A stretch of DNA of 64,000 nucleotides from Serratia proteamaculans (GTDB taxonomy: Bacteria; Pseudomonadota; Gammaproteobacteria; Enterobacterales; Enterobacteriaceae), in contig NZ_SWDE01000002.1 of NCBI RefSeq assembly GCF_013337185.1, positions 124,001 through 188,000 on the forward strand, written 5' to 3'. Made by a program: the position numbers and the translations under genes. The notes beneath the pieces are model-generated. The model worked only from the letters and a program-made list of their open reading frames with translations, did no database searches and was not told where the DNA came from. This document shows, piece after piece, positions 29,067-37,874 of this stretch. Every line of letters starts with the position of its first letter. The first letter of the stretch is position 1.

Positions 29067-30995
29067 ATGCTGGATCGTATTATTGCGCATACGCCACTGG
29101 GCCAGGAGTCATTGCTGTTCCGTTCGCTGGAAGGAACTGAAGCCCTTTCCTCACCCTTTGATTTCGCCATCGAACTGCTGAGCAAAAATGCCCGTCTCGA
29201 CCGCAAGGCGCTGCTGGGTCAACCCCTGACGCTGGAGATCCCGACCCAGGGTTTTCTTGGCCCGCCCCGCTACCTGAACGGCAAGATCACCTCGATCGCC
29301 GTCAGCAGCGAAGAGATCAGCGGCACCCGTTATGCAGTGTACAACCTGCACGTGCAACCGGATCTGTGGCCGATGACCAAGGACCGCAACTTCCGCATAT
29401 TCCAGGAACAGACGGTGCCGCAGATCGTCAAGACCCTGCTGACCGAACATAATGTTCAACTGGAAGACCAGCTCACCGGCGACTACCGCCTGTGGGGCTA
29501 CTGCGTGCAGTATAACGAGAGCAGCTTCAACTTCATCAGCAGGCTGATGGAGCTGGAAGGTATCTATTACTATTTCAAACATGAGATGGGCAAGCACACC
29601 CTGGTGCTGGGCGATGCGCCCCACCATCATCAGCCCTATCCCGGCTACGAGATGATCCCTTACCATCTGACGCCGTCTGGCGGCAGTACCAGCGAAGAAG
29701 GCATTAGCCAGTGGACCCTGTCCGATCACGTCACGCCGGGTATTTACAGCCTCGACGATTACGATTTCCGCAAACCCAATGCCTGGCTGTTCCAGGCACG
29801 TCAGAACCCCGCCTCACCGACGCCGGGCCAGATTGACGTTTACGACTGGCCGGGCCGCTATACCGAGCATCAGCAGGGGGAGTTCTACGCCCGTATCCGT
29901 CAGGAAGCCTGGCAGGCCGAACATCAGCAGATTGAAGGCACCGCTACCGCGCTGGGCATCGCCCCCGGCAGCACCTTCACGCTGTATAACGCCCCGCATA
30001 TCGACGACAACCGGGAATACCTGACGCTGCAGGCCAAATATCACCTGAAGGAAAACCGCTACGCCAGCGGCGACGATCAGCACAGCGAACACCGCATCGA
30101 TTTCACCGTGCTGCCGGCGGATATTCCCTGGCACCCGGCGCAACAGGCCAGTTGGCCAAAAACTCACGGCCCACAGACGGCAAAAGTGGTCGGCCCGGCC
30201 GGTGAGTCGATCTGGACCGACAAATACGGCCGCATCAAGGTGAAATTCCACTGGGATCGCTTCGGGCCCAAAGACGACGGCAGCTCCTGCTGGGTACGCG
30301 TGTCCAGCGCCTGGGCTGGGCAGGGTTATGGCGGGGTACAGATCCCACGCGTCAACGACGAAGTGGTGGTGGACTTTATCAATGGCGATCCGGACCGCCC
30401 GATCGTGACCGGCCGCGTGTATAACGACGCCAGCATGCCGCCCTGGGCGCTGCCGGCCGCCGCAACCCAGATGGGCTTTATGAGCCGCACCAAGGATGGC
30501 ACCGCCGACAACGCCAACGCCCTGCGCTTCGAGGATAAAGCCGGTTCGGAACAGGTGTGGATCCAGGCGGAACGCAACATGGACACCCAGGTGAAGAACG
30601 ATGAGAGCCATACCATCGATAAGAACCATACGCACCTGGTCGGCGGCAATCAGATGAAACGGGTGGTGCTCAACCAGGCGACCGGGGTTAAAGGCGACTC
30701 TTCGTCGCTGACCGGCAAAACGCGCGCCGACAATGTGGTAGACGCCTTCACCCTGGGCTCCGGGGAGTCACTGCGGCTGGAATGCGGGGAAAGTGTCATT
30801 GAGCTGCGGGCCAATGGCCAGATCAACATCACCGGCACCAGCTTTAACATCACGGTCAAAAACGACGGCGAGATCAACACCGGCGGCAAGCTGCAACTCA
30901 ATCAACCAGGCGGTGCCGCGCGCACTGCCGCCCCAGGGCCGGATCACAAGACGGCAATCCAGGGTGCCGTCGACCAGTTGTTCCCAAAATCCTGA
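29067..30995 (+). CDS. vgrG: T6SS spike protein VgrG
   Basis: 642 residues from ATG 29067, which has an AGAGGA site 7 bp upstream. In-frame starts further up (28968, 29028) would overlap ppkA or add unrelated residues. gp27-like domains occupy about 1-370 and a gp5/OB-fold and needle about 380-620. Markers: DGSSCWVRVSSAWAGQGYGG and QIPRVNDEVVVDFINGDPDR. It ends soon after the beta helix with no extra effector domain. It would carry the PAAR-Rhs protein encoded just downstream as its sharpened tip. Confidence 0.97.
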   Translation: MLDRIIAHTPLGQESLLFRSLEGTEALSSPFDFAIELLSKNARLDRKALLGQPLTLEIPTQGFLGPPRYLNGKITSIAVSSEEISGTRYAVYNLHVQPDLWPMTKDRNFRIFQEQTVPQIVKTLLTEHNVQLEDQLTGDYRLWGYCVQYNESSFNFISRLMELEGIYYYFKHEMGKHTLVLGDAPHHHQPYPGYEMIPYHLTPSGGSTSEEGISQWTLSDHVTPGIYSLDDYDFRKPNAWLFQARQNPASPTPGQIDVYDWPGRYTEHQQGEFYARIRQEAWQAEHQQIEGTATALGIAPGSTFTLYNAPHIDDNREYLTLQAKYHLKENRYASGDDQHSEHRIDFTVLPADIPWHPAQQASWPKTHGPQTAKVVGPAGESIWTDKYGRIKVKFHWDRFGPKDDGSSCWVRVSSAWAGQGYGGVQIPRVNDEVVVDFINGDPDRPIVTGRVYNDASMPPWALPAAATQMGFMSRTKDGTADNANALRFEDKAGSEQVWIQAERNMDTQVKNDESHTIDKNHTHLVGGNQMKRVVLNQATGVKGDSSSLTGKTRADNVVDAFTLGSGESLRLECGESVIELRANGQINITGTSFNITVKNDGEINTGGKLQLNQPGGAARTAAPGPDHKTAIQGAVDQLFPKS

Positions 30996-31036
30996 CCGCC
31001 GAACTTTTCGGCCCTCAACATTTTTAGAGAATACCC

Positions 31037-31477
31037 ATGAATTATCTTTTCCAGGAAGGTCATTTCACCCTGCCCGCCGGCCCTTGGCAGGACTGCACCA
31101 TCAATATCCTCAAAAACCCGCAGACCGGCGCTTCTCTGGTGATCACCCGTGGCGCGATCCCGCAGGACAGCACGCTGGAAGACGAATTTGAAAAACAGTG
31201 GCAGACATTGTTGCCACAGATCACCGATTTGCAGCAGTTGCCACGCCAGCGCATCAGCGTCGGGCCAAACCACCTTATCCGGGCTATCGAAGTCACCAGC
31301 AATTTCATCCGCGCCGGACACCATCATCATCAGCATCAGTTAGCGGCACAGCCCGAAGGGAGCCAGACGCTGCTGATCGTGACGTATTCCTCAATGAAGC
31401 CTTTCACCAGCGAGGATGGCCATCAATGGCAGCAGGTGAAAGCCTCGCTGGCATTGACCGGACAGGATGACCGATAA
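31037..31477 (+). CDS. eagR: Rhs chaperone EagR (DcrB/DUF1795 family)
   Basis: 146 residues of the DcrB-like Eag family. The start FQEGHFTLPAGPWQDCTINI is typical. Eag chaperones wrap the N-terminal membrane helices of PAAR-Rhs effectors, keep them soluble and load them on VgrG. It sits between vgrG and rhs and stops 2 bp before the rhs start, the order known for EagR1 in S. marcescens. A His-rich stretch (RAGHHHHQHQLAAQ) lies in the middle, which is odd but need not be functional. Confidence 0.92.
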   Translation: MNYLFQEGHFTLPAGPWQDCTINILKNPQTGASLVITRGAIPQDSTLEDEFEKQWQTLLPQITDLQQLPRQRISVGPNHLIRAIEVTSNFIRAGHHHHQHQLAAQPEGSQTLLIVTYSSMKPFTSEDGHQWQQVKASLALTGQDDR

Positions 31478-31479
31478 CC

Positions 31480-34400
31480 ATGAGCGATATTTGGGCGGCA
31501 AGAAAGGATGACGAACTGATCCATACCAGCCCGCTGGCGGACATCGCCAGCGCCGTTGCCGAGGTCGCGGTTTACTCACTGGCGACAGCCGCCGTTGCGG
31601 CCGCAGCGGCAGCGGCAGCTCCGGCACTGGCGGGGGTGGCGGTGTTGGGTGCGGCGGCAACAGCGGCTTCCGGCTGTGTCGGTGCCGGCCTGATCGTCGG
31701 CTTCACCGCCAGCCTGACCGGCGTCGGCGAACATATCAGCAACGGCTGTGACACCGTGGCCAACTGGCTGTTTCCTCCGGTGGTCTCCGGCGTGATCCTC
31801 ACGGGGTCGGCCAATGTGTTCACCAACGCCAAACCGGCCGCTCGTGCCGCCGGGCGGTTGCTCACCGCTGATGAGATCAAAGCCCTGCCCGCGCCGCAAC
31901 CGCCACAAAGTTTTTGGGATTACGGTTCTGAGCTGTTGGCCGCCGGGGGCAATATCATTTCCCAGCTGTGGCAGCCCAGCGTCGCCGGTCCAAGTCTGCC
32001 CAGCCAGGCGCTGGAAGAAGACAAGATCGCTTGCGACAAGCACCCCAGCCCGCAATATCTGGCGGAAGGTTCCGGCAAGGTATTCATTAACGGTCAACCG
32101 GCCGTGCGCAGTAACGATCGTTCCACCTGTGAAGCCAAGGTCTCGACCGACGTTTCAAAAAACGTCCTGATCGGCGGCGATGCGGTTGTGGTACGGGATA
32201 TCAAGAGCGGCAAACTGCCGGGCATCGGCCTGGCACTGACCGTGCTGCCATTGCTGCTCGGCAACCCGTCCAAACTGGTCAAGAACCTGCCTTGCATGAT
32301 TGGCGGCGGGCTGGCGGCGGCAGGGGCCAATGCGCTCGGGGAAGCAATCCACGCCGCGTTTAATCCAGTACACGCCGCCACCGGAGCCAAGGTACTGAAC
32401 GGCGAAGAGGATATCGATCTGCTGCTGTCGGCACGCTTCCCACTGGTCTGGCAGCGTAATTACAACAGCCGCAACCGCTATCAGGGTCTGTTCGGTCACG
32501 GCTGGCGTACAACGTTTGAAACCTGGGTCGATCTGGCTGACGACGGCAAAGGCGGTGTCGAATGCTGCCTGCATGATGAAACCGGCCGCGAACTGCGCTT
32601 CCCGCTACCCGAGGTGAACAAACCCAGCTTCAATGCCGGTGAAGGTTTAATGTTCCGCAGCGGCGAAGAAGGTCAACTGGTCATCGCCGATACCGATGGC
32701 AGCGTGTGGCGACTGTTTGTCCCGCTGCCACAGGAACCCTCTCGCCTGCGGCTAATGTCGCTGAGCGACGAATATGACAACGCGCTGCTGTTGAGCTACG
32801 ACGAACAGCAACGCCTGAGCCAGATCAGCGACAGTGCCAACGCCATGACGTTGCTACTGGAATACGCCGATGCTCGCTTTGCCGACCGCGTTACGGCACT
32901 GTGCCATAACCAACAGACGCGGGTACGTTATTGCTATAACGACAACGGCGATCTCCACCAGGTAGTTGACGTCGGTGGCCTGATTACCCGCGAGTTCCAT
33001 TATAACGATCAGTCTCTGTTGACCCGCCATCAGCAGGCGGGCGCCCCCTATTTCGAATATCGCTGGGCGATGTTTGACGACTGGCGGGTGGTGGAACACC
33101 GCGATGAAGCCGGTGGCGGCTGCACCATAGATTACGATTTGGCGGCAGGCCTGACTACCGTCACCGAATACGATGGTCTGCAACACAGTCACCGCTGGAA
33201 CAGCCAGCAGTTGATTACCGAATACACCGACGAACGCGGTGAAGTCTGGCGTTACCAGTGGAACGACGAAGATATGCTGGTCGCGAGTCAGGATCCGCTG
33301 GGCCATGGTTGGCAATTTCGCTACGACGAAGCCGGTAACCTGGTCGAGGAACAGGATCCGCTCGGCAATATCCGCCTGACACAATGGCTGCCACAGCGCG
33401 CGCTGCCGGTCAGTATCAAAGCACCTAACGGCGCCACACAGTATTTTTATTACGATCAGCGCCACGCGCTGGTAGCCGACGTTGATGCACTCGGTCACAC
33501 CCAGCGTTATTTGCGCGATGACTACGGTCAGGTAGTGCAGTCGGTCGACGCCAACGGTGGCATCAGCCATTTCGCCTATGATGAACACGGCCAGTTGATC
33601 CGCGCCCGCGATTGCTCCGGCAAACAGACTACCTACAGCTACCTGCCACAAGGCTGGTTAACCGAGGTCACCGACGCCGCCGGTGAGAGCACTCGTTACC
33701 ATTACGACAGCGCCGGCCGCCTGACACAGTTGCAGCGTGCCGAAGGCTGGCAGGAGAAACTGGGCTGGAACGAACAGGGTCAACTGGTGCATTACCAGGG
33801 GGCCGATGGCCGCCTGACACACTATCGTTACGACAGCGTCGGCCGCCTGCTGGCGACCCGCAACCCGCTCGATGGCGAAGTGCTGCGCAGCTACGATACT
33901 CGTGGTCGACTGACCGCCCTGCGCAATGAGAACGGCGAGAGTTACGGCTTCCAGTGGACAGCGGCCAATCTGCTGCAGGAAGAGACCGGGCTGGACGGTA
34001 TCAGCACCCGCTATCGTTATGACGAGTGCCGCCGGGTTATTGAGCGCACCTTTGCGGCCAATACGCCTGCTGCCTTTTCACACTACTTCAGCCATGACGC
34101 CGCCGGGCAACTGTTGAACAAGCAGACGCCGGACGGAGAAACCCGCTATCGCTACAACCCGGTCGGCCAGTTACTGCACGCCGCCTTCTATCGCGGCGAT
34201 GTATGGCGGGATTACCAGACGGAAGCGGAGAGCGAAGCCAGCTTCAGCTATGACCTGCTGGGTCGGGTGCTCAGTGAGCAAGGTAACCAGGGCACGCTGA
34301 ACTACGATTACGACCCGATGGGCAACCGCACACAGGTTGCCCTGCCCGACGGCCGCACCCTGCGTTCGCTGTACTACGGCAGTGGCCACCTGCTGCAGGT

Positions 34401-35919
34401 GGCGCTGGATGACGTTACCATTAGCGAGTTCGAACGTGACAACCTGCACCGTGAGTTAAGCCGCACTCAGGGCCGACTGACCAGCCGACTGCACTACGAT
34501 CGGCTCGGACGCAAAGATCGCCGGGAGATTTTTAACGACAATCGCCAACGTCCGGCCCCGGCCAGCAGTTCGCGGCAGTGGTTCTACGACTATCAAAATA
34601 ACCTGACGCGCGAAGAACAGAACGCCAACCCGTTCGCCTATCAGCGTTATCACTATGACGCCGCAGGTCGCCTGCTAAGCCAGGACGGTACCTTGCCGGA
34701 CACCGAGCGTTACCGCTACGATCCGGCCTCCAACCTGTTGGATGAAGGCCAGTTCCGCCAGCGGCATAACCGCGTGATGCACTATCAAGGCATCGATTAC
34801 CGTTACGATACCTTTGGCCGCACGGTGGAAAAGCGCAAGGGCCACTACCGCTGGCAATACCGCTACGACGCCGAACACCGTCTCTGCGAAGTGGTACGTT
34901 ACAGCCTGCACCGCAGCGAACCCCTGCAGCATGTGCAGTTCCGTTACGATCCACTCGGGCGGCGCACGCAAAAACAGGTATGGCGGCAAAGCCAGGACCT
35001 GCGCCAACCGGGCGGCAAGCGCCAGATCACCACCTTCCTATGGGAAGGTTTCCGACTGTTGCAGGAAACCCGCGACGGCATGCCGCTCACCTATGTGTAT
35101 GCCGATCAGGGAAGCTATGAGCCGCTGGCACGTATCGACGGCGGGCCGCAGGCGCAGGTGTTTTACTTCCACACCGCGCCCAACGGCGAGCCGGAAAGCC
35201 TGACCGACAGCGACGGCACCCTACGCTGGCAAGGCCACAGCAGCGCCTGGGGCAAAACAAAGTATGAGGAAAATCAGCAGCATCTGGATTACTCCCAAAA
35301 CCTGCGCCTGCAGGGCCAATACCTGGATCGCGAAACCGGATTGCACTACAATCTGTTCCGTTATTACGACCCGGATATCGGCAGATTTACCCAGCACGAC
35401 CCGATTGGGTTGGCGGGTGGGATAAACCTTTATCAGTATGCGCCGAACCCTTTGGGGTGGGTGGATCCGCTGGGGTTGATGAAATGCTCGACGCCACCAA
35501 AAGGAAGGAAAGTTAACCGGACGGTCTATCGATTTGAACAACCTAGCAGGATGAGTACGACATGGACGACTCACCCCGGAAACATTGGTTCAAGGCACCG
35601 GTATACTGATGTTGGCAGTGGTGGTGTATATGGAGCGAACTCTAAAAAAACAGCGTTGGCTGAAGTCACTCACTGGAAGGTGGACTTATCAACTCGTGAA
35701 TTGACCAGTAAAAAAGTACAACTTAATAATGTCTTGGATTTAACTCGTCCAGATGTCAGAAATCAGCTTGGTATATCATTAAAAGATATCTCTGGAAAAG
35801 AATATGATGTCACTCACCAGATTGGAGCATGGGCAAAAACACAAGGGTATGATGGTATACTTGCTCCTTCAGCACGGAACCCAACTGGTTCTAACTTGAT
35901 CTCATTTTTAGGGTTTTAG
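31480..35919 (+). CDS. rhs: PAAR-Rhs T6SS effector with RES-type C-terminal toxin
   Basis: 1479 residues. An N-terminal hydrophobic hairpin (about 20-95) is the EagR-bound region; a PAAR tip domain follows (about 95-240, with PSPQYLAEGSGKVFINGQPA), then a second hydrophobic segment (about 245-300) and YD-repeat shell (about 310-1320) ending at the conserved RYYDPDIGRFTQHDPIGLAG and NPLGWVDPLGL. The cleaved toxin is the last 146 residues (from 35479). It reads as a RES domain, an NAD-degrading fold: Arg in TVYRFEQ, Tyr in GGVYGANS, Glu 11 residues later in ALAEVTH, and Ser in ILAPSARNP, matching the Arg/Tyr/Glu/Ser active site of MbcT-type toxins. Base composition turns AT-rich exactly at the toxin. 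NAD-glycohydrolase or phosphorylase activity is inference. Confidence 0.9.
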   Translation: MSDIWAARKDDELIHTSPLADIASAVAEVAVYSLATAAVAAAAAAAAPALAGVAVLGAAATAASGCVGAGLIVGFTASLTGVGEHISNGCDTVANWLFPPVVSGVILTGSANVFTNAKPAARAAGRLLTADEIKALPAPQPPQSFWDYGSELLAAGGNIISQLWQPSVAGPSLPSQALEEDKIACDKHPSPQYLAEGSGKVFINGQPAVRSNDRSTCEAKVSTDVSKNVLIGGDAVVVRDIKSGKLPGIGLALTVLPLLLGNPSKLVKNLPCMIGGGLAAAGANALGEAIHAAFNPVHAATGAKVLNGEEDIDLLLSARFPLVWQRNYNSRNRYQGLFGHGWRTTFETWVDLADDGKGGVECCLHDETGRELRFPLPEVNKPSFNAGEGLMFRSGEEGQLVIADTDGSVWRLFVPLPQEPSRLRLMSLSDEYDNALLLSYDEQQRLSQISDSANAMTLLLEYADARFADRVTALCHNQQTRVRYCYNDNGDLHQVVDVGGLITREFHYNDQSLLTRHQQAGAPYFEYRWAMFDDWRVVEHRDEAGGGCTIDYDLAAGLTTVTEYDGLQHSHRWNSQQLITEYTDERGEVWRYQWNDEDMLVASQDPLGHGWQFRYDEAGNLVEEQDPLGNIRLTQWLPQRALPVSIKAPNGATQYFYYDQRHALVADVDALGHTQRYLRDDYGQVVQSVDANGGISHFAYDEHGQLIRARDCSGKQTTYSYLPQGWLTEVTDAAGESTRYHYDSAGRLTQLQRAEGWQEKLGWNEQGQLVHYQGADGRLTHYRYDSVGRLLATRNPLDGEVLRSYDTRGRLTALRNENGESYGFQWTAANLLQEETGLDGISTRYRYDECRRVIERTFAANTPAAFSHYFSHDAAGQLLNKQTPDGETRYRYNPVGQLLHAAFYRGDVWRDYQTEAESEASFSYDLLGRVLSEQGNQGTLNYDYDPMGNRTQVALPDGRTLRSLYYGSGHLLQVALDDVTISEFERDNLHRELSRTQGRLTSRLHYDRLGRKDRREIFNDNRQRPAPASSSRQWFYDYQNNLTREEQNANPFAYQRYHYDAAGRLLSQDGTLPDTERYRYDPASNLLDEGQFRQRHNRVMHYQGIDYRYDTFGRTVEKRKGHYRWQYRYDAEHRLCEVVRYSLHRSEPLQHVQFRYDPLGRRTQKQVWRQSQDLRQPGGKRQITTFLWEGFRLLQETRDGMPLTYVYADQGSYEPLARIDGGPQAQVFYFHTAPNGEPESLTDSDGTLRWQGHSSAWGKTKYEENQQHLDYSQNLRLQGQYLDRETGLHYNLFRYYDPDIGRFTQHDPIGLAGGINLYQYAPNPLGWVDPLGLMKCSTPPKGRKVNRTVYRFEQPSRMSTTWTTHPGNIGSRHRYTDVGSGGVYGANSKKTALAEVTHWKVDLSTRELTSKKVQLNNVLDLTRPDVRNQLGISLKDISGKEYDVTHQIGAWAKTQGYDGILAPSARNPTGSNLISFLGF

Positions 35920-35921
35920 CC

Positions 35922-36203
35922 ATGACAGGATTAGAGATATATTATGCCGGAGACGAAACTTGGAAGCGTTCTGTAAAGATATTTTCAGATGCTTATTTGG
36001 ATGACAATGCCCGTTTTCTTTCTGAAAAATTAGATGGGCATTTGGATTTGGCTGTAATTATTTATGGTAAAAGAGGAATAAAAGAAGCTTTATGGTGGAT
36101 TGAACAAGAGGTTCCAGCATTAGAGGGAATGAAGCCCGTTGATTGCCTTAAAGAGCCTGAACTATTGAAACGTCTCCGCGAATGCGTAATGCGAATGTCA
36201 TAA
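35922..36203 (+). CDS. Rhs immunity protein with ParS/MbcA-like C-terminus
   Basis: 93 residues, starting 2 bp after the rhs stop, the place of the cognate immunity gene. The C-terminal half (ALWWIEQEVPALEGMKPVDC, then LKEPELLKRLRECVMRM) follows the pattern of the toxin-binding domain of Xre/MbcA/ParS antitoxins (A..WL..P..L.G..P.D.L..E....V...L..M). These proteins neutralise RES toxins in type II toxin-antitoxin loci. The N-terminal DNA-binding helices of those antitoxins are absent. So both partners of this Rhs pair look derived from a RES-Xre module. The match is from motif memory, not from a search. Confidence 0.75.
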   Translation: MTGLEIYYAGDETWKRSVKIFSDAYLDDNARFLSEKLDGHLDLAVIIYGKRGIKEALWWIEQEVPALEGMKPVDCLKEPELLKRLRECVMRMS

Positions 36204-36215
36204 ATATAATCAAAG

Positions 36216-36252
36216 AAGCTGGAAATTATTACAGAGGACCTTCCAGCTTTGT
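36216..36252 (+). terminator. Possible terminator after the Rhs immunity gene
   Basis: Inverted repeat AAGCTGGAA (36216-36224) and TTCCAGCTT (36241-36249) with a 16-base loop and a short T run. The loop is long and the tail weak, so termination may be partial. Confidence 0.45.
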
Positions 36253-36311
36253 ACATTTAGTTACCTGTCAAACCCGGCTGCGGGGCTTCTTCACCTTAGT
36301 TTAACCAAACC

Positions 36312-36392
36312 GGCGGAGGCACTCAACTTGAACCATCCCAATCTATTAGCCAACTTATTTCCGAAGGTCTAATTCGACCAATCCGGGGGAAT
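36312..36392 (+). pseudogene. Orphan toxin tail A
   Basis: An open stretch of 27 codons running into the next ORF without a stop. It begins GGGTQLEPSQSISQL and continues ISEGLIRPIRGN. The Gly-Gly-Gly start resembles the ends of other polymorphic-toxin tails in this island (see 36951 and 37470). The frame closes upstream at a TAG, so no Rhs shell is attached. I read it as the cut-off last residues of a displaced Rhs toxin; the toxin class cannot be named. Confidence 0.4.
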
Positions 36393-36767
36393 ATGACAGA
36401 GAAATGCATTAGTTCTGAAGCTAAAAAATTAATTTTTGATGGAAGTGAAGATCAGTTCTATCATTTCAAAGAAGAAATATATCTTACTGATACGAACGAG
36501 CAGGTGACTTATCAAAACTCAGTTGCAAAGCCAATATGGGAGGCTGATGATGAATTAAAAATAAACATAACAAAAAATATAAATGGGATAAATAAAATAG
36601 AATATAAATTTGATCCAACACCATCATACAAGCATGATAACTTAGATATTTACTTCCAAAAAGTTAGTTCAGAAAAAACCGGGAGGGAAATAATAATAGT
36701 AACTGCCGCTGGTGAAACACAACCTGCAAGATACAAAATAAAGTTACTTGGGCTAATATATAAGTAG
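36393..36767 (+). CDS. Hypothetical protein, likely orphan immunity protein
   Basis: 124 residues, AT-rich, from ATG 36393. Predominantly polar with alternating hydrophobic residues typical of a beta-rich small protein (ADDELKINITKNINGINKIE, then EIIIVTAAGETQPARYKI). No signal peptide or membrane segment, so cytoplasmic. It follows toxin tail A in the same frame and precedes an Rhs remnant, so it is placed as the immunity gene of that lost toxin. No family recognised. Confidence 0.6.
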   Translation: MTEKCISSEAKKLIFDGSEDQFYHFKEEIYLTDTNEQVTYQNSVAKPIWEADDELKINITKNINGINKIEYKFDPTPSYKHDNLDIYFQKVSSEKTGREIIIVTAAGETQPARYKIKLLGLIYK

Positions 36768-36820
36768 CATACTGAACCAGCCCAGACTTGTTTGACACCC
36801 CCTAAAGAAGCACCAGTCAT

Positions 36821-37019
36821 TGGGAAGGTTTCCGACTACAGCAGGCAACCCACGACGGCATGCCTCTCACCTATATAAGCTATGAAGCCACTGGCACGCA
36901 TTGACGGCGGGCCGCAGGCGCAGGTGTTCTACTTCCACACTGCGCCCAACGGCGGAGGTGGAATTGAAGTGGTTGTTCCGCAAGATGCTGTTAACATCCA
37001 TAACTTTAATTTTTTTTAA
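36821..37019 (+). pseudogene. Rhs core scrap joined to a foreign toxin tail (tail B)
   Basis: Bases 36821-36955 repeat the Rhs shell segment at 35041-35190 (GGGAAGGTTTCCGACT start, then GGCGGGCCGCAGGCGCAGG, to GCGCCCAACGGCG). There is a gap of about 14 bases after the CTCACCTAT shared stretch and a one-base shift near GAAGCCACTG, so the frame is broken. At 36951 the shell joins in frame to 22 codons, GGGGIEVVVPQDAVNIHNF plus NFF, then TAA. This is the last piece of a different toxin. The first unbroken part is QVFYFHTAPNG as in the intact protein. It is the scar of an Rhs tip exchange. Confidence 0.8.
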
Positions 37020-37021
37020 CT

Positions 37022-37267
37022 ATGAAAAACGACATTTATTCTAAAACTAGAAAGTTAGCAAGCTTATTAAAAAATGAGTCAATATCTAATTCTGAATTAG
37101 CAAAAGAACTTACTGATGCCATTGATTACAGTGCCACATCCAGTGAGGCCCTTATGAAGTTAAAATACCACATCAGAAAAACATTATTGGATAAAGGAAA
37201 ATACAGCACCGAATTAATAAATCTCTCCTCGGATATTTATAGCGATATTGTAAAGCTAATTGGGTAG
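37022..37267 (+). CDS. Likely immunity protein for toxin tail B
   Basis: 81 residues, beginning 2 bp after the stop of toxin tail B, the spacing of a toxin-immunity pair. All-helical in appearance (KTRKLASLLKNESISNSELA, then ALMKLKYHIRKTLLDKG), soluble, AT-rich. No named family. The toxin is reduced to 22 codons while this gene is intact, so it would be an orphan that guards against relatives still carrying the toxin. Confidence 0.65.
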   Translation: MKNDIYSKTRKLASLLKNESISNSELAKELTDAIDYSATSSEALMKLKYHIRKTLLDKGKYSTELINLSSDIYSDIVKLIG

Positions 37268-37310
37268 TGCGTGTAGGAACAGTTAACCTAATAAATAGAG
37301 GTAGATATGA

Positions 37311-37527
37311 ATAAATTTATTGATTGTGAGAAAAATAACCATCGATGATATAAAAAATGCCGAAAGTTATATTGAAAAAAAATCCCAGACTCTCTAAAAA
37401 AGGTACAGTCGCCTTAACCAGACCTCAAATGCTTCTTGAGGGTAAAGTTGCCCCACAACTTCAATGGGGAGCAGATAAGATTGGAGGTGGTTGGCAAATA
37501 GTAACTGCGGGTGATAAATTCTCGTGA
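37311..37527 (+). pseudogene. Toxin tail C, broken by an A-tract frameshift
   Basis: Two open frames join through a run of eight A (37375-37382). The first encodes VRKITIDDIKNAESYIEK. One base on, the second gives NPRLSKKGTVALTRPQMLLE, then GKVAPQLQWGADKIGGGW and QIVTAGDKFS, stop TGA at 37525-37527. Seven A instead of eight would restore one continuous frame. It has the look of the last 60-70 residues of an Rhs/CDI-type toxin followed at once by an immunity gene. No Rhs shell is attached. Confidence 0.6.
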
Positions 37528-37541
37528 GCAACAGAATTATT

Positions 37542-37805
37542 ATGAATTTAAAAGAAGTTAGTGAGAAAATATGCAAAGCGCTAATATCATCATCTTATAT
37601 TGATGAAGCCAGTAAAATTAAAACCCTAGTTGATAAGGTCTTAACATTAGATAAAAATGATAACATCAGAACAGCAGCCATAGAAGAATTAATATCTCGA
37701 TGCCATCCAAAATGGCTTGGTGACTACTACATTAAAAACACAACTTATAAAGAATGGACCGACCTTATAACGGACTTAAAGATAAGACTAAACAAAATTA
37801 AATAA
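37542..37805 (+). CDS. Likely immunity protein for toxin tail C
   Basis: 87 residues from ATG 37542. A GTG at 37524 overlaps the toxin tail stop and would add six residues; neither start has a strong ribosome site. Helical and soluble, with EELISRCHPKWLGDYYI near the middle to end, a pattern common in small polymorphic-toxin immunity proteins. No name can be given. Followed by a good terminator, so it probably closes a short transcript from the island. Confidence 0.65.
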   Translation: MNLKEVSEKICKALISSSYIDEASKIKTLVDKVLTLDKNDNIRTAAIEELISRCHPKWLGDYYIKNTTYKEWTDLITDLKIRLNKIK

Positions 37806-37839
37806 AAAACTCAAACTATCTATTATAGCACGAGCAATT

Positions 37840-37874
37840 ATGAGGTTTGCACCTGTACGGCCTCATTTTTTCAG
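37840..37874 (+). terminator. Intrinsic terminator in the immunity island
   Basis: Stem ATGAGG (37840-37845) with CCTCAT (37861-37866), followed by TTTTT. It closes the transcript of the gene ending at 37805. Confidence 0.65.
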
